A DNA stretch of 64,000 nt from Clarkia xantiana subsp. parviflora (Eukaryota > Streptophyta > Magnoliopsida > Myrtales > Onagraceae). Of this stretch, positions 10,989 through 21,452 are shown piece after piece (the stretch's first letter is position 1; every line of letters starts with the position of its first letter). The stretch is taken from positions 35,356,756-35,420,755 of the forward strand of contig JAPTYO010000009.1 in NCBI GenBank assembly GCA_036873135.1. Direction: 5' to 3'. A model generated the notes under the pieces. That model saw only the letters and a list, made by a program, of their open reading frames with translations, did no database searches and was not told where the DNA came from. Position numbers and translations under genes: made by a program.

Positions 10989-11485
10989 TCGCTGCACCAC
11001 TTAAGGTGAATTACCCATGCCACTTAAGGCGATTCGATCATACCACTTAAGAGTGATTTCGACGCGTCACTTAAGACATTTTACCCACACCACTTAAGGC
11101 GATTTAATCATGCCATTTAAGGCGAAACCACACCACTTAAGGCGATTTAATCGTGCCGCTTAAGGCGAAACCACGCCACTTAAGGCAAAACCATGCCACT
11201 TAAGGCGAAACCACGCCACTTAAGGCGATTTAATCGTAACGCTTAAGGCGAAACCACGCCACTTAAGGCAAAACCATGCCACTTAAGGCGAAACCACGCC
11301 ACTTAAGGCAAAACCATGCCACTTAAGGCGATCTGATCGGATGCAACCTCTTTATTCATTGATGGCTCAAAACCTGTTTACATCAAATCAAAACGATAAA
11401 CAACTTGCACCACTGAAGGCGACTTCGATAAACAACTTGCACAACTGAAGGCGACTTCGATAAATAACTTGCACCACTGAAGGCG
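10989..11485. repeat. Minisatellite between the convergent antisense gene and pol
   Basis: About twenty copies of a core CCACTTAAGGCGA. In the middle the period is 20 bp, with alternating AAACCACG and AAACCATG linkers. Near 11400-11485 it changes to a longer unit with CACTGAAGGCGACTTCGATA. It fills the gap between the antisense gene stop (10900) and the Pol stop (about 11494). No coding potential. Confidence 0.9.
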
Positions 11486-11493
11486 ACTTAATA

Positions 11494-12037
11494 TCAAGCA
11501 TGACATTTCTTCAAGTGTTCGCAACTGAAAGAATGCTTCAACACATTTCCATCGAGGTCTTCCAACTTATACGCATTTCGAGCTGGCATTCCCACGACCT
11601 TATAAGGCCCTTCACATTTTGGTGACATCTTGTTGATCCGATCCAAAAGGGTAAATTCGTTCCGACGCCAGACCAGTTCCCAGACAAAGGAACTGTCGAG
11701 ACTTGACTCGTCGATTATAATATCGGGCCGTTGCCAAGCGCTTCCGAGCCGGGGCCTCCTCGGCACTCCGCCTCTTCTCTTCGACCAAGTCCAAGTCCAG
11801 ACGCCTCATTTCATCGTTCGAGAGAGGTTCATAATACCTCGTCCGATGGGATGCCACAGCTATTTCGACGGGAGCAACTGCTTCCGTGCCATAAACAAGG
11901 CCAAACGGAGTCTCCCCAGTCGATCGTTTGGGTGTTGTTCAAATAGCCCAAAGCACATTTTCCAGCTCATCCAGTCATTTTCCCTTCAAGGCATGGACCC
12001 TCTTCTTCAGGCCATCCATCACGATCTTGTTGGCTGA
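11494..12037 (-). pseudogene. Tat-1 integrase C-terminal part, frameshifted
   Basis: Two frames (11857-11612 and 11766-11494) carry the C-terminal integrase region: 'YYEPLSNDEMRRLDLDLVEE', then after a frameshift near 11690 'ELVWRRNEFTLLDRINKMSP' and 'CEGPYKVVGM' of the GPY-type domain, ending in a His/Lys-rich tail. It continues the chain that stops at 12038. There is no chromodomain, as usual for Tat elements. The last codons abut the minisatellite. Confidence 0.85.
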
Positions 12038-13336
12038 CTACACTTGTCCATTGGTTTGAGCATGCCGGACAGAGGCTGTCCGATTCTCAATTTTCAATTC
12101 CTCCAGGTAGTCCTTCCACTGGGCCCCGTTGAACGGGGGGCCGTTATCGCTGATCAGTACCCTGGGGATCCCGTATCGGGATATGATACGGGTCTGGAGG
12201 AACTTGAGGATATGATTCCCCGTTGTCTTGGCCAACGCCTTAGCTTCTATCCACTTCGAGAAATAATCAATAGCCACGACTAAATATCGGCACTGACCTT
12301 TTGCAGCTGGAAGGGGTCCCACCAAATCGATTCCCCATTGCGCGAAGAGCCAAGCACTCTTGATGGACGTCAGATCGGCAGTTGGAGCCACGATATTCGG
12401 GGCGTACCTTTGGCAAGCGTCACAGGATAGGACTAGCATCGTTGCCTCCTTGTTCATCGAGGGCCAGTAATAGCCCAGGTTCAGCACTTTCCTCACGATA
12501 GATTGGGCACCTTCATGACTGGCCAAGTATCCTTCATGCACCTCCCTAAGGATCTGATATGTGTCAGGCTCAGCCACACATTTCAAGTAAGGAGTTAAAT
12601 ACCCCTTTTTATACAACTGATTGTCCACCATCACATAATTGGGCGCTATTCGGCGTATTTTGCCGGCTGCCACTTCATCATCGGAGACTGCCCCCGTAGT
12701 CAGATACGCGACTATCGGGGTCATCCAAGTGGGCTCCTCCGATCCGATCTCAATGGCACATACCTCCGATTGATCGGTGGTTGACAGGATCACCTTCTCC
12801 AAGAAATGCACCTTCCGATTTTCATCAAGGGGTGCCCCCAAGGCGAACTTGCTCAAGGCATCTTCTTCCACATTATCCTTCCTCGGGATCGCCTCAATAT
12901 CGAAGCTCTTGAAACTCTCCTTCAGGGTTTGTACCTCGCGAAGATACTTTTTCATCATCGGGCTCTTTGCTTCGTATCGCCCCTGGACTTGGTTCACGAT
13001 CAGGCTAGCATCACACTTCACCTTTAAGTGACCAACTCCAGTTCCTTTATCAATCTTGAGGCCAGTGATGAGAGTCTCATATTCAGCTTCATTGTTGGTA
13101 GCCCAAAATGTCAAGGCCAAGGCATATCGGAGGGGCTCGCCTCCGTCTGGTGGTATCAGTACGAAACCTGCTCCCGATCCTTCTACATTTGAGGAGCCAT
13201 CGGTATACATCTCCCAAGTATTTTCGGCGTCGGGCTGTTCTGACTGCTCTGTTATCGGGACTTCCATAGTTTCCCCCTCTACAGGGCCCGCTTCTTCTAA
13301 ATCGGGGGCTGTAGACTCTGCTATGAAATCCGCCAA
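12038..13336 (-). pseudogene. Tat-1 archaeal-type RNase H and integrase core, ending at catalytic Glu
   Basis: The 432-residue frame opens in a linker and then has the second RNase H: 'EMYTDGSSNVEGSGAGFVLI', 'NNEAEYETLI' and 'VKCDASLIVNQVQG' supply its acidic residues. The integrase follows with an H-H-C-C zinc module ('HEGYLASHEG', 'CDACQRYA') and a core with Asp in 'GIDLVGPLP' and Asp in 'ISDNGPPF'. Exactly 35 residues after the second Asp, where the catalytic Glu belongs, the frame hits TAG (12038-12040). Tat-2 has GAG there. Upstream, a frameshift near 13400 separates it from RT. The tandem RNase H arrangement is diagnostic for the Tat lineage. Confidence 0.92.
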
Positions 13337-15765
13337 CGCCTGGCCCTTAATAGCTGTTCTCGGAGAAAAGTGAATGCGGAACTCACTAAGCTCGACTGCC
13401 CATTCACTAATCTCCCTGACGCATCAGGTCGGTTCAAAAAATGCTTCAAGGGCTGATTCGTCAAAACGGTAATCTCATGCGCATGGAAGTAAGGTCTCAA
13501 CTTCCGAGCAATACCCATCAACACATAAAGACACTTCTCAACGGCGGGATAATTTATTTCAGACTTGGCGAGTGCCTTGCTTACATAATAGATGGGGACT
13601 TGGTTACCCTCTACGACTTTCACTAAGACAGAGCTAACAGCAAATTCAGAAACAGCCAAATACAGATAGAGTGGCTCGCCTGGGATGGGCTTCGCCAATG
13701 GCGGGAGGGTGCGGAGGTGCTGCTTGAGTGCCTGGAACGCCTCTTCACACTTGGCAGTCCACTCAAACTTCTTGTTGGTCCTCAGCACTTCAAAGAACGG
13801 CATGGATCGATCACTTGCTTTGGACAGAAAGCGATTCATCGCGGCCAATCGGCCGTTCAGCACCTGCACCTCCCGATGGTACGTCGGGGACTTCATCTCC
13901 TCGATTGCCTTCAGCTTCTCAGGGTTCACCTCGATTCCCCTCTGGCTCACCATGAAGCCCAGAAACTTCCCTGAGTGCACTCCGAAGGCACACTTGGTCG
14001 GGTTCAAGCGAACTTGATGAAGCCTCATTCGCTCGAACGCTGTGGCTAAGTTGTGAACATGATCCTCGGCCTGTCGGGACTTCACCAGCATATCGTCCAC
14101 ATAGGCCTCCATTGTTGTCCCCAACATGCCCCCGAACAGCTTGTTCACCATCCTCTGATAAGTTGCACCTGCATTGATTAGTCCAAAAGGCATAACATCA
14201 TAGTGATAGATGTCACTATCAGCATAAAAGGCGGTGTGGGGGGCATCCTCCTTGGACATCTTGATCTGATTGTAGCCGGAGTAGACATCCATAAAGCTCA
14301 GCAACTCATGTCCCGATGTGGCATCCACTAGCTGGTCAATCCTCGGGAGCGGATAACAATCTTTCAGGCATGCTTTGTTCATGTCGCGGAAATCAACACA
14401 CATCCGCCACTTGCCATTGCTCTTCTTCACCAGGACTGGGTTTGCGACCCAGGTCTGGAATCGGAGCTCCTTAATAAATCCAACATCGAGCAACCTGCCC
14501 ACCTCTTGCTGGATCGCGATCTTCTTGTCGGCACCCATCGGGCGCCTTCTCTGTGTAACCGGCTTGATGGCGGGGTCAATCTTCAGCTCGTGAGTAATCA
14601 CATCAGGGCTGATTCCTGGCATGTCGCTCGGGGACCAGGCAAACAGCTCCTTAAACTCCTTCAACAAATCAATCAGTTCTCGGGCCGTCTCCTCCGACAG
14701 AGCGGACCCGATTTTCACCTTTCTTTGAGGTCCATCGATCTCGACCTCCTTCAAATCCTCCATCGGGGCGGGACGCCCAAACTCCTCTCGGGGATCAGCA
14801 TCAGTCTGGAAAACAGTCATAGCCTCCCGATTCCTCCTTCGAGTGGCGTTGACGTAGCACTTCCTAGAGGCTATCTGATCGCCCTTGACTTCCCTGATTC
14901 CATGGTTAGTCGGGAACTTCATCTTCTGATGGACAGTTGAAGAAATTGCCCCCAGCGGGTTGATGGTGATCCTCCCGATAATTGCATTATAAGTCCCCGC
15001 GGACTCGACCACCACGAACTCCACGTTCCTCTTCTCCGACTTCCAGCCACTACCAAATTCGACCGGTAACGTAATCATCCCCACCGGGTAAGAAGAGCCA
15101 GAAAATCCGACCATCGGGAAGTCTACAGGCTTCAAGTCCTTCTTGGTTTTCCTCATGGCCTGCAGTGCATCCATGAACAAAATGTCGGAGGAGCTCCCTT
15201 CATCTATCAGGATTCGCTTCATCTCGTACCCATCCATGTTCAAGGTCACGACCAAAGCATCATCGTGCGGGGTCTCCACACCTAACAGGTCCTCCGCTGA
15301 GAAGGGAATCACCATTTCTTCTTTCGGAGTCCAATTTCGGGCCCTCTTGCCCAACACCACAGCAATGGGAATTCGAGAAGCATAGACCTCCCGAGATGCC
15401 GTGGTATCTCCTCCCACAGCAAGTCCTCCATGAATCACGTTAATGGTCCCCCACTTCTCCTTGCGGGCATTGGAAGTCTCAGGTTTGTCCTTCTTTGGGG
15501 ATCGACCGCGGGATCGAGAACGGGACCGCAACCGGGACCGGGAACGGGATCGGCTCCGTCGCCCAGCCACAAATTCCTTGAGCTTTCCCTTCTGGATCAG
15601 CTTCTCAATCTCCTTCTTCAACTCCTGACAATGGTTAGTGTCGTGACCGCTGGCACGATGGAAACGAAAAAAACGATCGGTGCGAGCTCCCATGAACTCT
15701 CCATCCTTCTTCGGGGGATACCTGGCGATACCCTGTCGGTCCATCACCGCCAACACAGCACCCAT
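13321..15765 (-). pseudogene. Tat-1 protease, reverse transcriptase and RNase H
   Basis: An 814-residue frame. It starts in Gag with a zinc-knuckle-like 'FHRASGHDTNHC', then an Arg-Ser repeat tract (15499-15562). The protease has 'ILIDEGSSSDILF'; its catalytic Asp codon is 15202-15204. The RT has 'WRMCVDFRDMNKAC', 'SGYNQIKM' and an intact YVDD at 14092-14103. The first RNase H follows ('NYPAVEKCLYVLMGIARKLR'). The frame breaks near 13400 and continues out of frame as 12038-13336. In the parent element this was one Gag-Pol frame, since a single TAG at about 15906 separates it from the capsid frame. Confidence 0.93.
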
Positions 15766-15906
15766 GGAACAAATGAGAGGAGTATAGTGGTCCTCCCGCT
15801 TATCCGACTTCGAGGTACGCTTGTCTTCCCTCCGATCGGGACGACCTCGACCCCGATTGCTCTCGGGTTTATCTTTCCTCCTGCGATCGTCCGAGGGTTT
15901 GAACGA

Positions 15907-17074
15907 CTACTTCCCCTTGTTTGATTTCGGAGGGTCAAGGTCTCCGACAGCTATCTTCGACTCCTGTACGTCGATTTGTTGCTTTACCCTTTTTTGCAAC
16001 GCCTCCATGTTCCACACAGCCTTCTCAGCCACGTTGTGCATCAGGTCGGAACCATATGGTGCTGTTAGGTTCCGAATGAAGGTGCGGATGGTCTCTCCCT
16101 CCGACATTTCCTCGTCAATCTCGGCCACGCTGGCAGTGTACCTCTGGTAGTAATGCACCAGAGACTCATCGGGCCTCTGTACCACCTCAGCCAGGGACCT
16201 TGCGCTTTTCAGGAGACGCCGGCGGCCCTGGTACTGCTGGATGAACCGATCATGCATCTGGGTCCAGGTAGAGATGCACCCTGGAGGGAGGCTGAAGAAC
16301 CACGTCAGTGCTCTTTCACCAAGTGTGCCCGGGAACAGAACACACACTATATCGTCATACGGGGCTCTGCCTAGACAAGCCATCACATTCTTCTGGACGT
16401 GGCGAACTGGATCTCCTTCGCCATCATACTCCTTGATTGTCGGGATACCAAGTCCCGGCGGGGCAGTAGTGTTCACCAATCGGGGGACAAAGGGATGAGT
16501 GGATCGATCCCTCAGCTCCGACATCATCTTCTTCTGGTCTCCCATACAAATGTTCACAATCTTCACCACCTGGTCGGGGGTGATAGGATCACTAAGAGGG
16601 ATGGTCATGATGCACCGGTCCAGGCCCATCAATCACGAACTGCTCCGACTGAGCGGGCTCCTTGCCCTTGTCTTGGTGCTCGGGTTGGGCCTCCTGCCCG
16701 TCCCGATTCTCCCTCTGCGGAGGCGGAGGCAACTCCTCCTCCTTCTTCTTGGCGGCCTCCCTTCGGTCCAGGAGAGCCTCCATAGCTTCCAAAAATATTG
16801 GCATGGCATCCATCACAGCCTTTGCCAAGTCCGGCTTTGCAGGTGCATCCTGGTCCCTCCTCGGGATCTCTTCCCGGCTCTCCGACGAGTTTCGAATGGA
16901 ATCTTCGCGATCATCATGATGCCCCCTTGTTTGGGAAACAGCAGGGGGAGGATCATTTTGATCAACAGTGCGCTCCGGCGGCCCTGAATTCAGAGTTCCA
17001 GCAGGGTGGCGGGAACCGCCGGATTGTCCTTGTCTCTTCTTTTGCTTGCCAGCCATCGATCGGGTAGAAGCCAT
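15907..17074 (-). pseudogene. Tat-1 Gag, frameshift and TAG stop
   Basis: Gag probably starts at the ATG at 17074 ('MASTRSMAGK'), 19 bases after the PBS. Its N-terminal part is Pro/Glu/Lys-rich and hydrophilic (to about 16610). A frameshift there leads into the capsid frame 16632-15907, with 'PITPDQVVKIVNICMGDQ', 'PPGLGIPTIKEYDGEGDP' and 'GERALTWFFSLPPG'. The capsid frame ends in TAG where Tat-2 reads Gln (CAG). The order and the close start after the PBS fit Tat-type Gag. Confidence 0.88.
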
Positions 17075-17092
17075 TTTTTCTTTTCGTAACGA

Positions 17093-17110
17093 TTCCCACA
17101 GACGGCGCCA
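17093..17110 (-). promoter_or_regulatory. Primer-binding site of Tat-1
   Basis: The minus strand reads TGGCGCCGTCTGTGGGAA one base inside the 5' LTR, a form common in plant Tat-type elements. I do not name the tRNA. Confidence 0.8.
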
Positions 17111-17111
17111 A

Positions 17112-17790
17112 TTTTGGACCACAGTTGGAACTCCGGTACGTTCTTGACGGAAGTCTGAACTCCTTTGCTTCAAGTAATCCTGCAAGAAGGGGATAGACCG
17201 GGCGGTGACCCAGAATCCCTCTCCGATGCTTAAATGAGTATCTCGATGTAGGCAAGCAAGTATCAGTATATGAATGTCAATGTGTTGATCCTGAGGTAAC
17301 TCCTTCCTTTATATAGGGGAGGATTTACCCCAGTTACCTGTTGTGATAACTGCTGGGGGCAGTTAGCCCACTTTCCGTTTATCTCGGCCACTTGCCCACG
17401 TTCCGTCTTTTCAGGCCACTTCCCCACTATGTCGATAGTGGGTGTGTTTCTCGGCCTCGTTCTCTGATGGCAAGTCCCGACGGATGTCAGGGACTCCAGA
17501 GTTATCTCCTTTGGTCACCGCTCGGGGCCCCTCGTCATCGGGAACAGGGCCAGTCTTCTCAGGGATTTAATATCGGGGCCTACTCAAAGGAATATCATCG
17601 GGGCCTACACAAAGGCATATAATCGGGGCCTACTCAAAGGCATATCATCGGGAGCGTTCAGTTCGTATGTTGGGACCGACCTTGCCGGGTCCTCTCGTAT
17701 TGGTCTTCTAAGCCTCTTTTGGGGCCCAGTGGGCCTACTTCGCCGTTTAGTCGTCGTTAATGGGCCTAACGGCTATATCGAAACCCATCA
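17112..17790 (-). repeat. 5' LTR of Tat-1
   Basis: Matches 6883-7560 along its full length. The outer end AACCCATCA is intact, but the inner end reads TTTTGGACC instead of TGTTGGATC, a terminal TG mutation. Confidence 0.95.
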
Positions 17791-18015
17791 CTAACCATCT
17801 CCAAGACTTGTAGAAGCAGCAACCAAATTGACATGTGATGTTTGGCCTTTAAATTGATCTTGATCTCAGATAGATGATCTTTCCTTGTGATGATATTGTT
17901 GAACATATGCTTGCATGACCTCGTTGATCTTCTTGGCACGGCCTCTAGTAATCGGTCCAACGGGAAATACGGGAACTTGAATTGGCTCCATTGCATCTGA
18001 TCCTCGTAGCTCATG
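17791..18015 (-). pseudogene. Fragment of an older gypsy polyprotein
   Basis: The minus strand encodes '...HELRGSDAMEPIQVPVFP' followed by 'VGPITRGRAKKINEVMQAYV' and a stop near 17866. A 'GPITRxRAKK' motif is common in plant gypsy polyproteins. The piece is cut by the Tat-1 insertion on the left and by a Tat-0 LTR fragment on the right. It was the insertion target of Tat-1, together with 6780-6882. Confidence 0.5.
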
Positions 18016-18368
18016 TGCACTTGACCTCGGTTCGACCGTAGGTAAGCTTGGTATGCCTAAGTGTTGATAAATGGTCTCTAAGGGCGAGCCCCGGGCGGTA
18101 TGTCGTCCGGGGATAGGGGTCCGGACGGAGGGGGATACCCGGACGGGTATCCTCAAGGTCCCGCTCGGGTAAGCTGAACGGGATGGCCTCGGGTCGCCCC
18201 CCGAGGGAATTTTTCCCTTGGGGCCTTCTGGGTGGGCTTCGCCACCTGTTTTGTTCTTGGGCCTAAGTGTTGGGCCTTGGGTGTCCGTTTTACAAGTTTC
18301 GAATTGTAATGGGTCGCGGCCCAATTATCGGGGTCCAATTCATAATAGCTTGGGCGTATATCAAACAT
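18016..18368 (-). repeat. Partial 3' LTR (U3 side) of Tat-0
   Basis: The segment is similar to 36259-36560: both share 'ACCTCGGTTCGACCGTAGGT' and 'TGGGCGGTAT'-like blocks and a GGGCCTTCTGGGTGGGCTTC block. It ends TATCAAACA at 18368, followed by a purine tract on the minus strand (AGAGGGAAAA). That is the layout of a 3' LTR of a minus-strand element whose interior lies to the right. The other half of the LTR is missing on the left, where an unrelated gypsy fragment begins. Confidence 0.65.
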
Positions 18369-20199
18369 TTTCCCTCTAGTCAAGAAATGGTTTAACCTTT
18401 ACTTGACTCTATTTTCGTGAAGTATCGCCCAAGCGGGTCGCAAAATGTACCTTTATGACGATCTCGGCCTTTAACGAGTGCTCGAGGAATGTCGCGATTT
18501 TCCATGCCCCGTGTTTAAAGGAGCTTTAAGACGGTCCCGACCTTCATTGAGTGCTCGAGGAACACTGTAATTTCCTTGCCCTCTGTTCAAGGAAGCTTTA
18601 TGACGATTTCGTCCTTTCATTGAGTGCTCGAGGAACGTTGTAATTTTCCTTGCCCCATGTTCAGAGAAGCAGGATACACAAAATGCTATTGTTGAAGTAA
18701 ATTTATGCCATGTATAGATATTGGATAATGGTAAGAGTTACGAGCCTTGGTCTCTTTTTACTTAGCCTTAGGACCGTGTGCTTATTGGAGGAACCTCCTT
18801 TTTAGGCTCTTAGAGCCGATAGGGTTCTTTGGAAGCGGTGTTGCATTCCGTTTGCGAGAGTGCGAGTATGATCTTCTAGCTTTGGCCTTCAATGGGCATG
18901 GCATTTTTCTCCCCGTTTGTCGGAGTGGGCATGGTCCTTTAACCTCATCCCTTCAAGTCACTATGTATAGATGGAGGTGAGAGTGGTTAAAAATCCTCAT
19001 CTTACCCTTCGTATAAAAGAGTTTTTATAAATACTTATAGAAGGTCGTTGTCTTCATATATGTTGGAGCGTTACTCCCTTTGTATAGGTTAAGGGACTTC
19101 TCCCCTTGTAGATATTCTTATGATTTGGTCTCGGGGCTTCCCGAACGGTGATTTTGCCTTCGTGGCTCAGTGCTGAGGTTACCTCCGCGGTATACATACC
19201 TTGCACCTCCATGAGTGGGGGCTTGGCCCATGTGTTACTCATGCTCTGTGACCTGTGTGTATAGAGTTGTATGTATATGGTTGCCCCCGTAGTGGGCATG
19301 CTTCGGAAGCTGGGGGATTAGCCATTGCGTTAAACACGAAACCTGAATTTATGAGATTGTATATATATAGTTATCCCTTACCTGAATTTATGAGATTGTA
19401 TCGTTACTCCCGTAGTGAGTATTTTGATATCTTTAAATGTAGGGGTTTTCCCTTGTGCTGGTTACACTTGGTAACTGATGACTGTGTGAGTACCCCCGTA
19501 GTGGACACGTTGTTGTATATAAGGGGATACTCCTTATATTGATTACGCTTGGTAGATCATGTCACTGGTTGATACATAGCTCGTTGTAGGATTTTGGTCC
19601 CTCCCCCGACTACCTTGGGGTGGCGTTGGGATGATTTTGCTTATCTCCCCCCAGGGGTGCTGATGTTTGTTTATCCACCATAGTCCTTCATTTAGCAAGT
19701 AGTATCATCCATGCACATGTCTTTGCCCCCGTAGTAAGCATTTGATCTTTTTGCACTTTGGGACGTACTCCTGGGTAGGTTGGCAGTGATGGATTTTCAT
19801 AGTGTGTCGTGGCAGGGTTAATAGTACCTGGTGTGTCATTGCTCCTCCTCCTAGGGTACTTTTTGCTATGTGCTTCTTCCCCCTGGTTTGCTATGGTTGA
19901 CGGTCTCCTTGTGTTTGATTGCTACTTCCTTGAAGTTACCTTATTTGCTTGTGAGGTGGGCTGGAGGATGTTCGTTTCTTAATTAGGCGTGTATCCCACT
20001 TTGCCCACCTGAGTTAAGCAATGGCCTTAACCTTTGCTTGACTCTATGATGGTCGGATAGGCGTCCGATTAGGCTATTGATAGTTGTTTGAAAGCTTGGT
20101 GGAGGATCTTTCCTTAGTTTGTCTCTTCGACCTCTGACCTTGCGGTTGTTGGACTTTGTAAATAGAGAGTATGTCTTCATGGTGATTGTATATGGGTAC
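18369..20199 (-). other. Interior of Tat-0, left part, with short repeats
   Basis: No convincing gene. A unit of about 74 bp with GAGTGCTCGAGGAAC is repeated nearly three times at about 18455-18665. A looser motif, CCCCCGTAGTGGGCA, recurs near 19285, 19407, 19493 and 19727. The region is split from its continuation at 31725 by the Tat-2 insertion. Confidence 0.55.
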
Positions 20200-20896
20200 T
20201 GTTGGATCACGGTGGAACTCCGGTACGGATCTTGACGGCAATCCTAGCTCCTTTGCTCCACGCAATCCTGCAAGAGGGGATAGACCGGGCGGTGACCCAG
20301 AATCCCTCTCCGATGCTTAAATGAGTCTCTCGTATGACTGGCAAGCAACAATCTCAAAAGTATATCGAACTCAACGTAAGTGATCTGAGGTGACCTCCTG
20401 CCCTTTTATAGGCAAAGAGGTGCCTCAGGTACCTGGCGAACCGTTAGGGGTGGTTAGCCCGTATCCCGCTTATCTCGTACATGATCTCGCGTATCTTAGC
20501 CATGCCCCGCGTATCTCGGCCACGATCCGTGTATCTTAACCACGTTCCGTATATCTCGGCCACGCCCCGCATAACTTGGCTTTATCCTCTGGTGGCGAGT
20601 CCCGACTCCCGTCGGAGACTCCAGAGTTATCTCGTTGTGTCACCGCTCAGGGCCCCTCGTCATCGTGACAGGGCCAATCATTCTCAGGGATTCATCATCG
20701 GGGCCTACTTAAAGGCTTCTCATCGGGAGCTTCTAGCTCCACCGTCGGGACCGACTCTGTCGGGACCCTGCTTCGTCGGGACTCCCTTCATCGGGACCCT
20801 TCTCCTAGGTCATCTTGACCCGTACTCTGGGCCTGGTGGGCCTGTTTGCCGTTTCCTCGCCGTTAAAGGGCCTGACGGCTATAGTCGGACCCATCA
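20200..20896 (-). repeat. 3' LTR of Tat-2
   Basis: 697 bp, TG...CA ends, with TTTTATAGG near 20405 and repeated CGCGTATCTCGGCCACG-like units near 20480-20580. Compared with the 5' LTR it has about 15 extra bases near 20590. Confidence 0.95.
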
Positions 20897-20912
20897 TTTG
20901 CCCCCAAGACAT
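20897..20912 (-). promoter_or_regulatory. Polypurine tract of Tat-2
   Basis: The minus strand reads TCTTGGGGGCAAA against the LTR end, the expected plus-strand primer site. Confidence 0.75.
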
Positions 20913-21282
20913 GAGGGACTTTTAGTTCGTCGTGTCTTCCAACTCTCGATTTTCCAAGGCTAGAGTCGGGGATCTGTTCCTTGGTTCAGTTAATTTAATT
21001 TGTCAGTCTTCTCCTCCACGTTTCCTCAGGGTTTTGTAGATAACTGCTATATCCCAAAGGTCTCTTCGGTTTTCTTAGTGCATTAAATGCAGCAGATAAT
21101 GGAGTGACGTTTTCGACCCACGTGCCTGATTTTTCGCGCCTGTCCTTTTCTGAAAAGTGCTTTTCAGGCCGTTTCATCATTACGCCCGTTGTCCTTCTGC
21201 ACATTTCATCTCAACGGTCCAGATTAAGACTCTTCGACTTCGACGACTCGGATCGAAGTGTCCTTTCAACCGTCCTCTTCGA

Positions 21283-21290
21283 CTATAAAA
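21283..21290 (+). promoter_or_regulatory. TATA box of the Tat-2 antisense gene
   Basis: CTATAAAA, 170 bp before the ATG at 21453 and outside the LTR. Equivalent to 7823 in Tat-1. Confidence 0.65.
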
Positions 21291-21452
21291 CCCTAGCCAC
21301 AGTCATCATTTAACTTTTACCGTCTTCGAATTCTCAAAAGCTCTCTGCGATTCCTCTGCAATTCCAAGTTCTGTGATTTCGAAGGTCTTTGGAGTTTCTC
21401 TGATCATCTTTCCGGCGACATCTCGTTCATCTCCTTCAATCTCTTCTTCATC

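Larger units (their letters stand above)
6883..17790 (-). mobile_element. Tat-1: complete Tat-type Ty3/gypsy retrotransposon (10.9 kb)
   Basis: LTRs at 6883-7560 and 17112-17790 are nearly identical (about 20 substitutions by eye). The 5-bp CTAAC occurs directly before and after the element (6878-6882, 17791-17795). PBS and polypurine tract place the 5' LTR on the right. The minus strand encodes Gag-Pol with protease, RT, RNase H, a second archaeal-type RNase H and integrase; the double RNase H is a hallmark of the plant Tat lineage. The plus strand next to the 3' LTR carries a separate spliced gene. All frames are broken, so the element is dead as an autonomous unit, though complete in outline. 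Confidence 0.95.

Noticed and set aside
17866..18324. 152-residue minus-strand gene
   Set aside because: It is a chance fusion: the first two thirds are Tat-0 LTR sequence and only the end is an old gypsy polyprotein piece.
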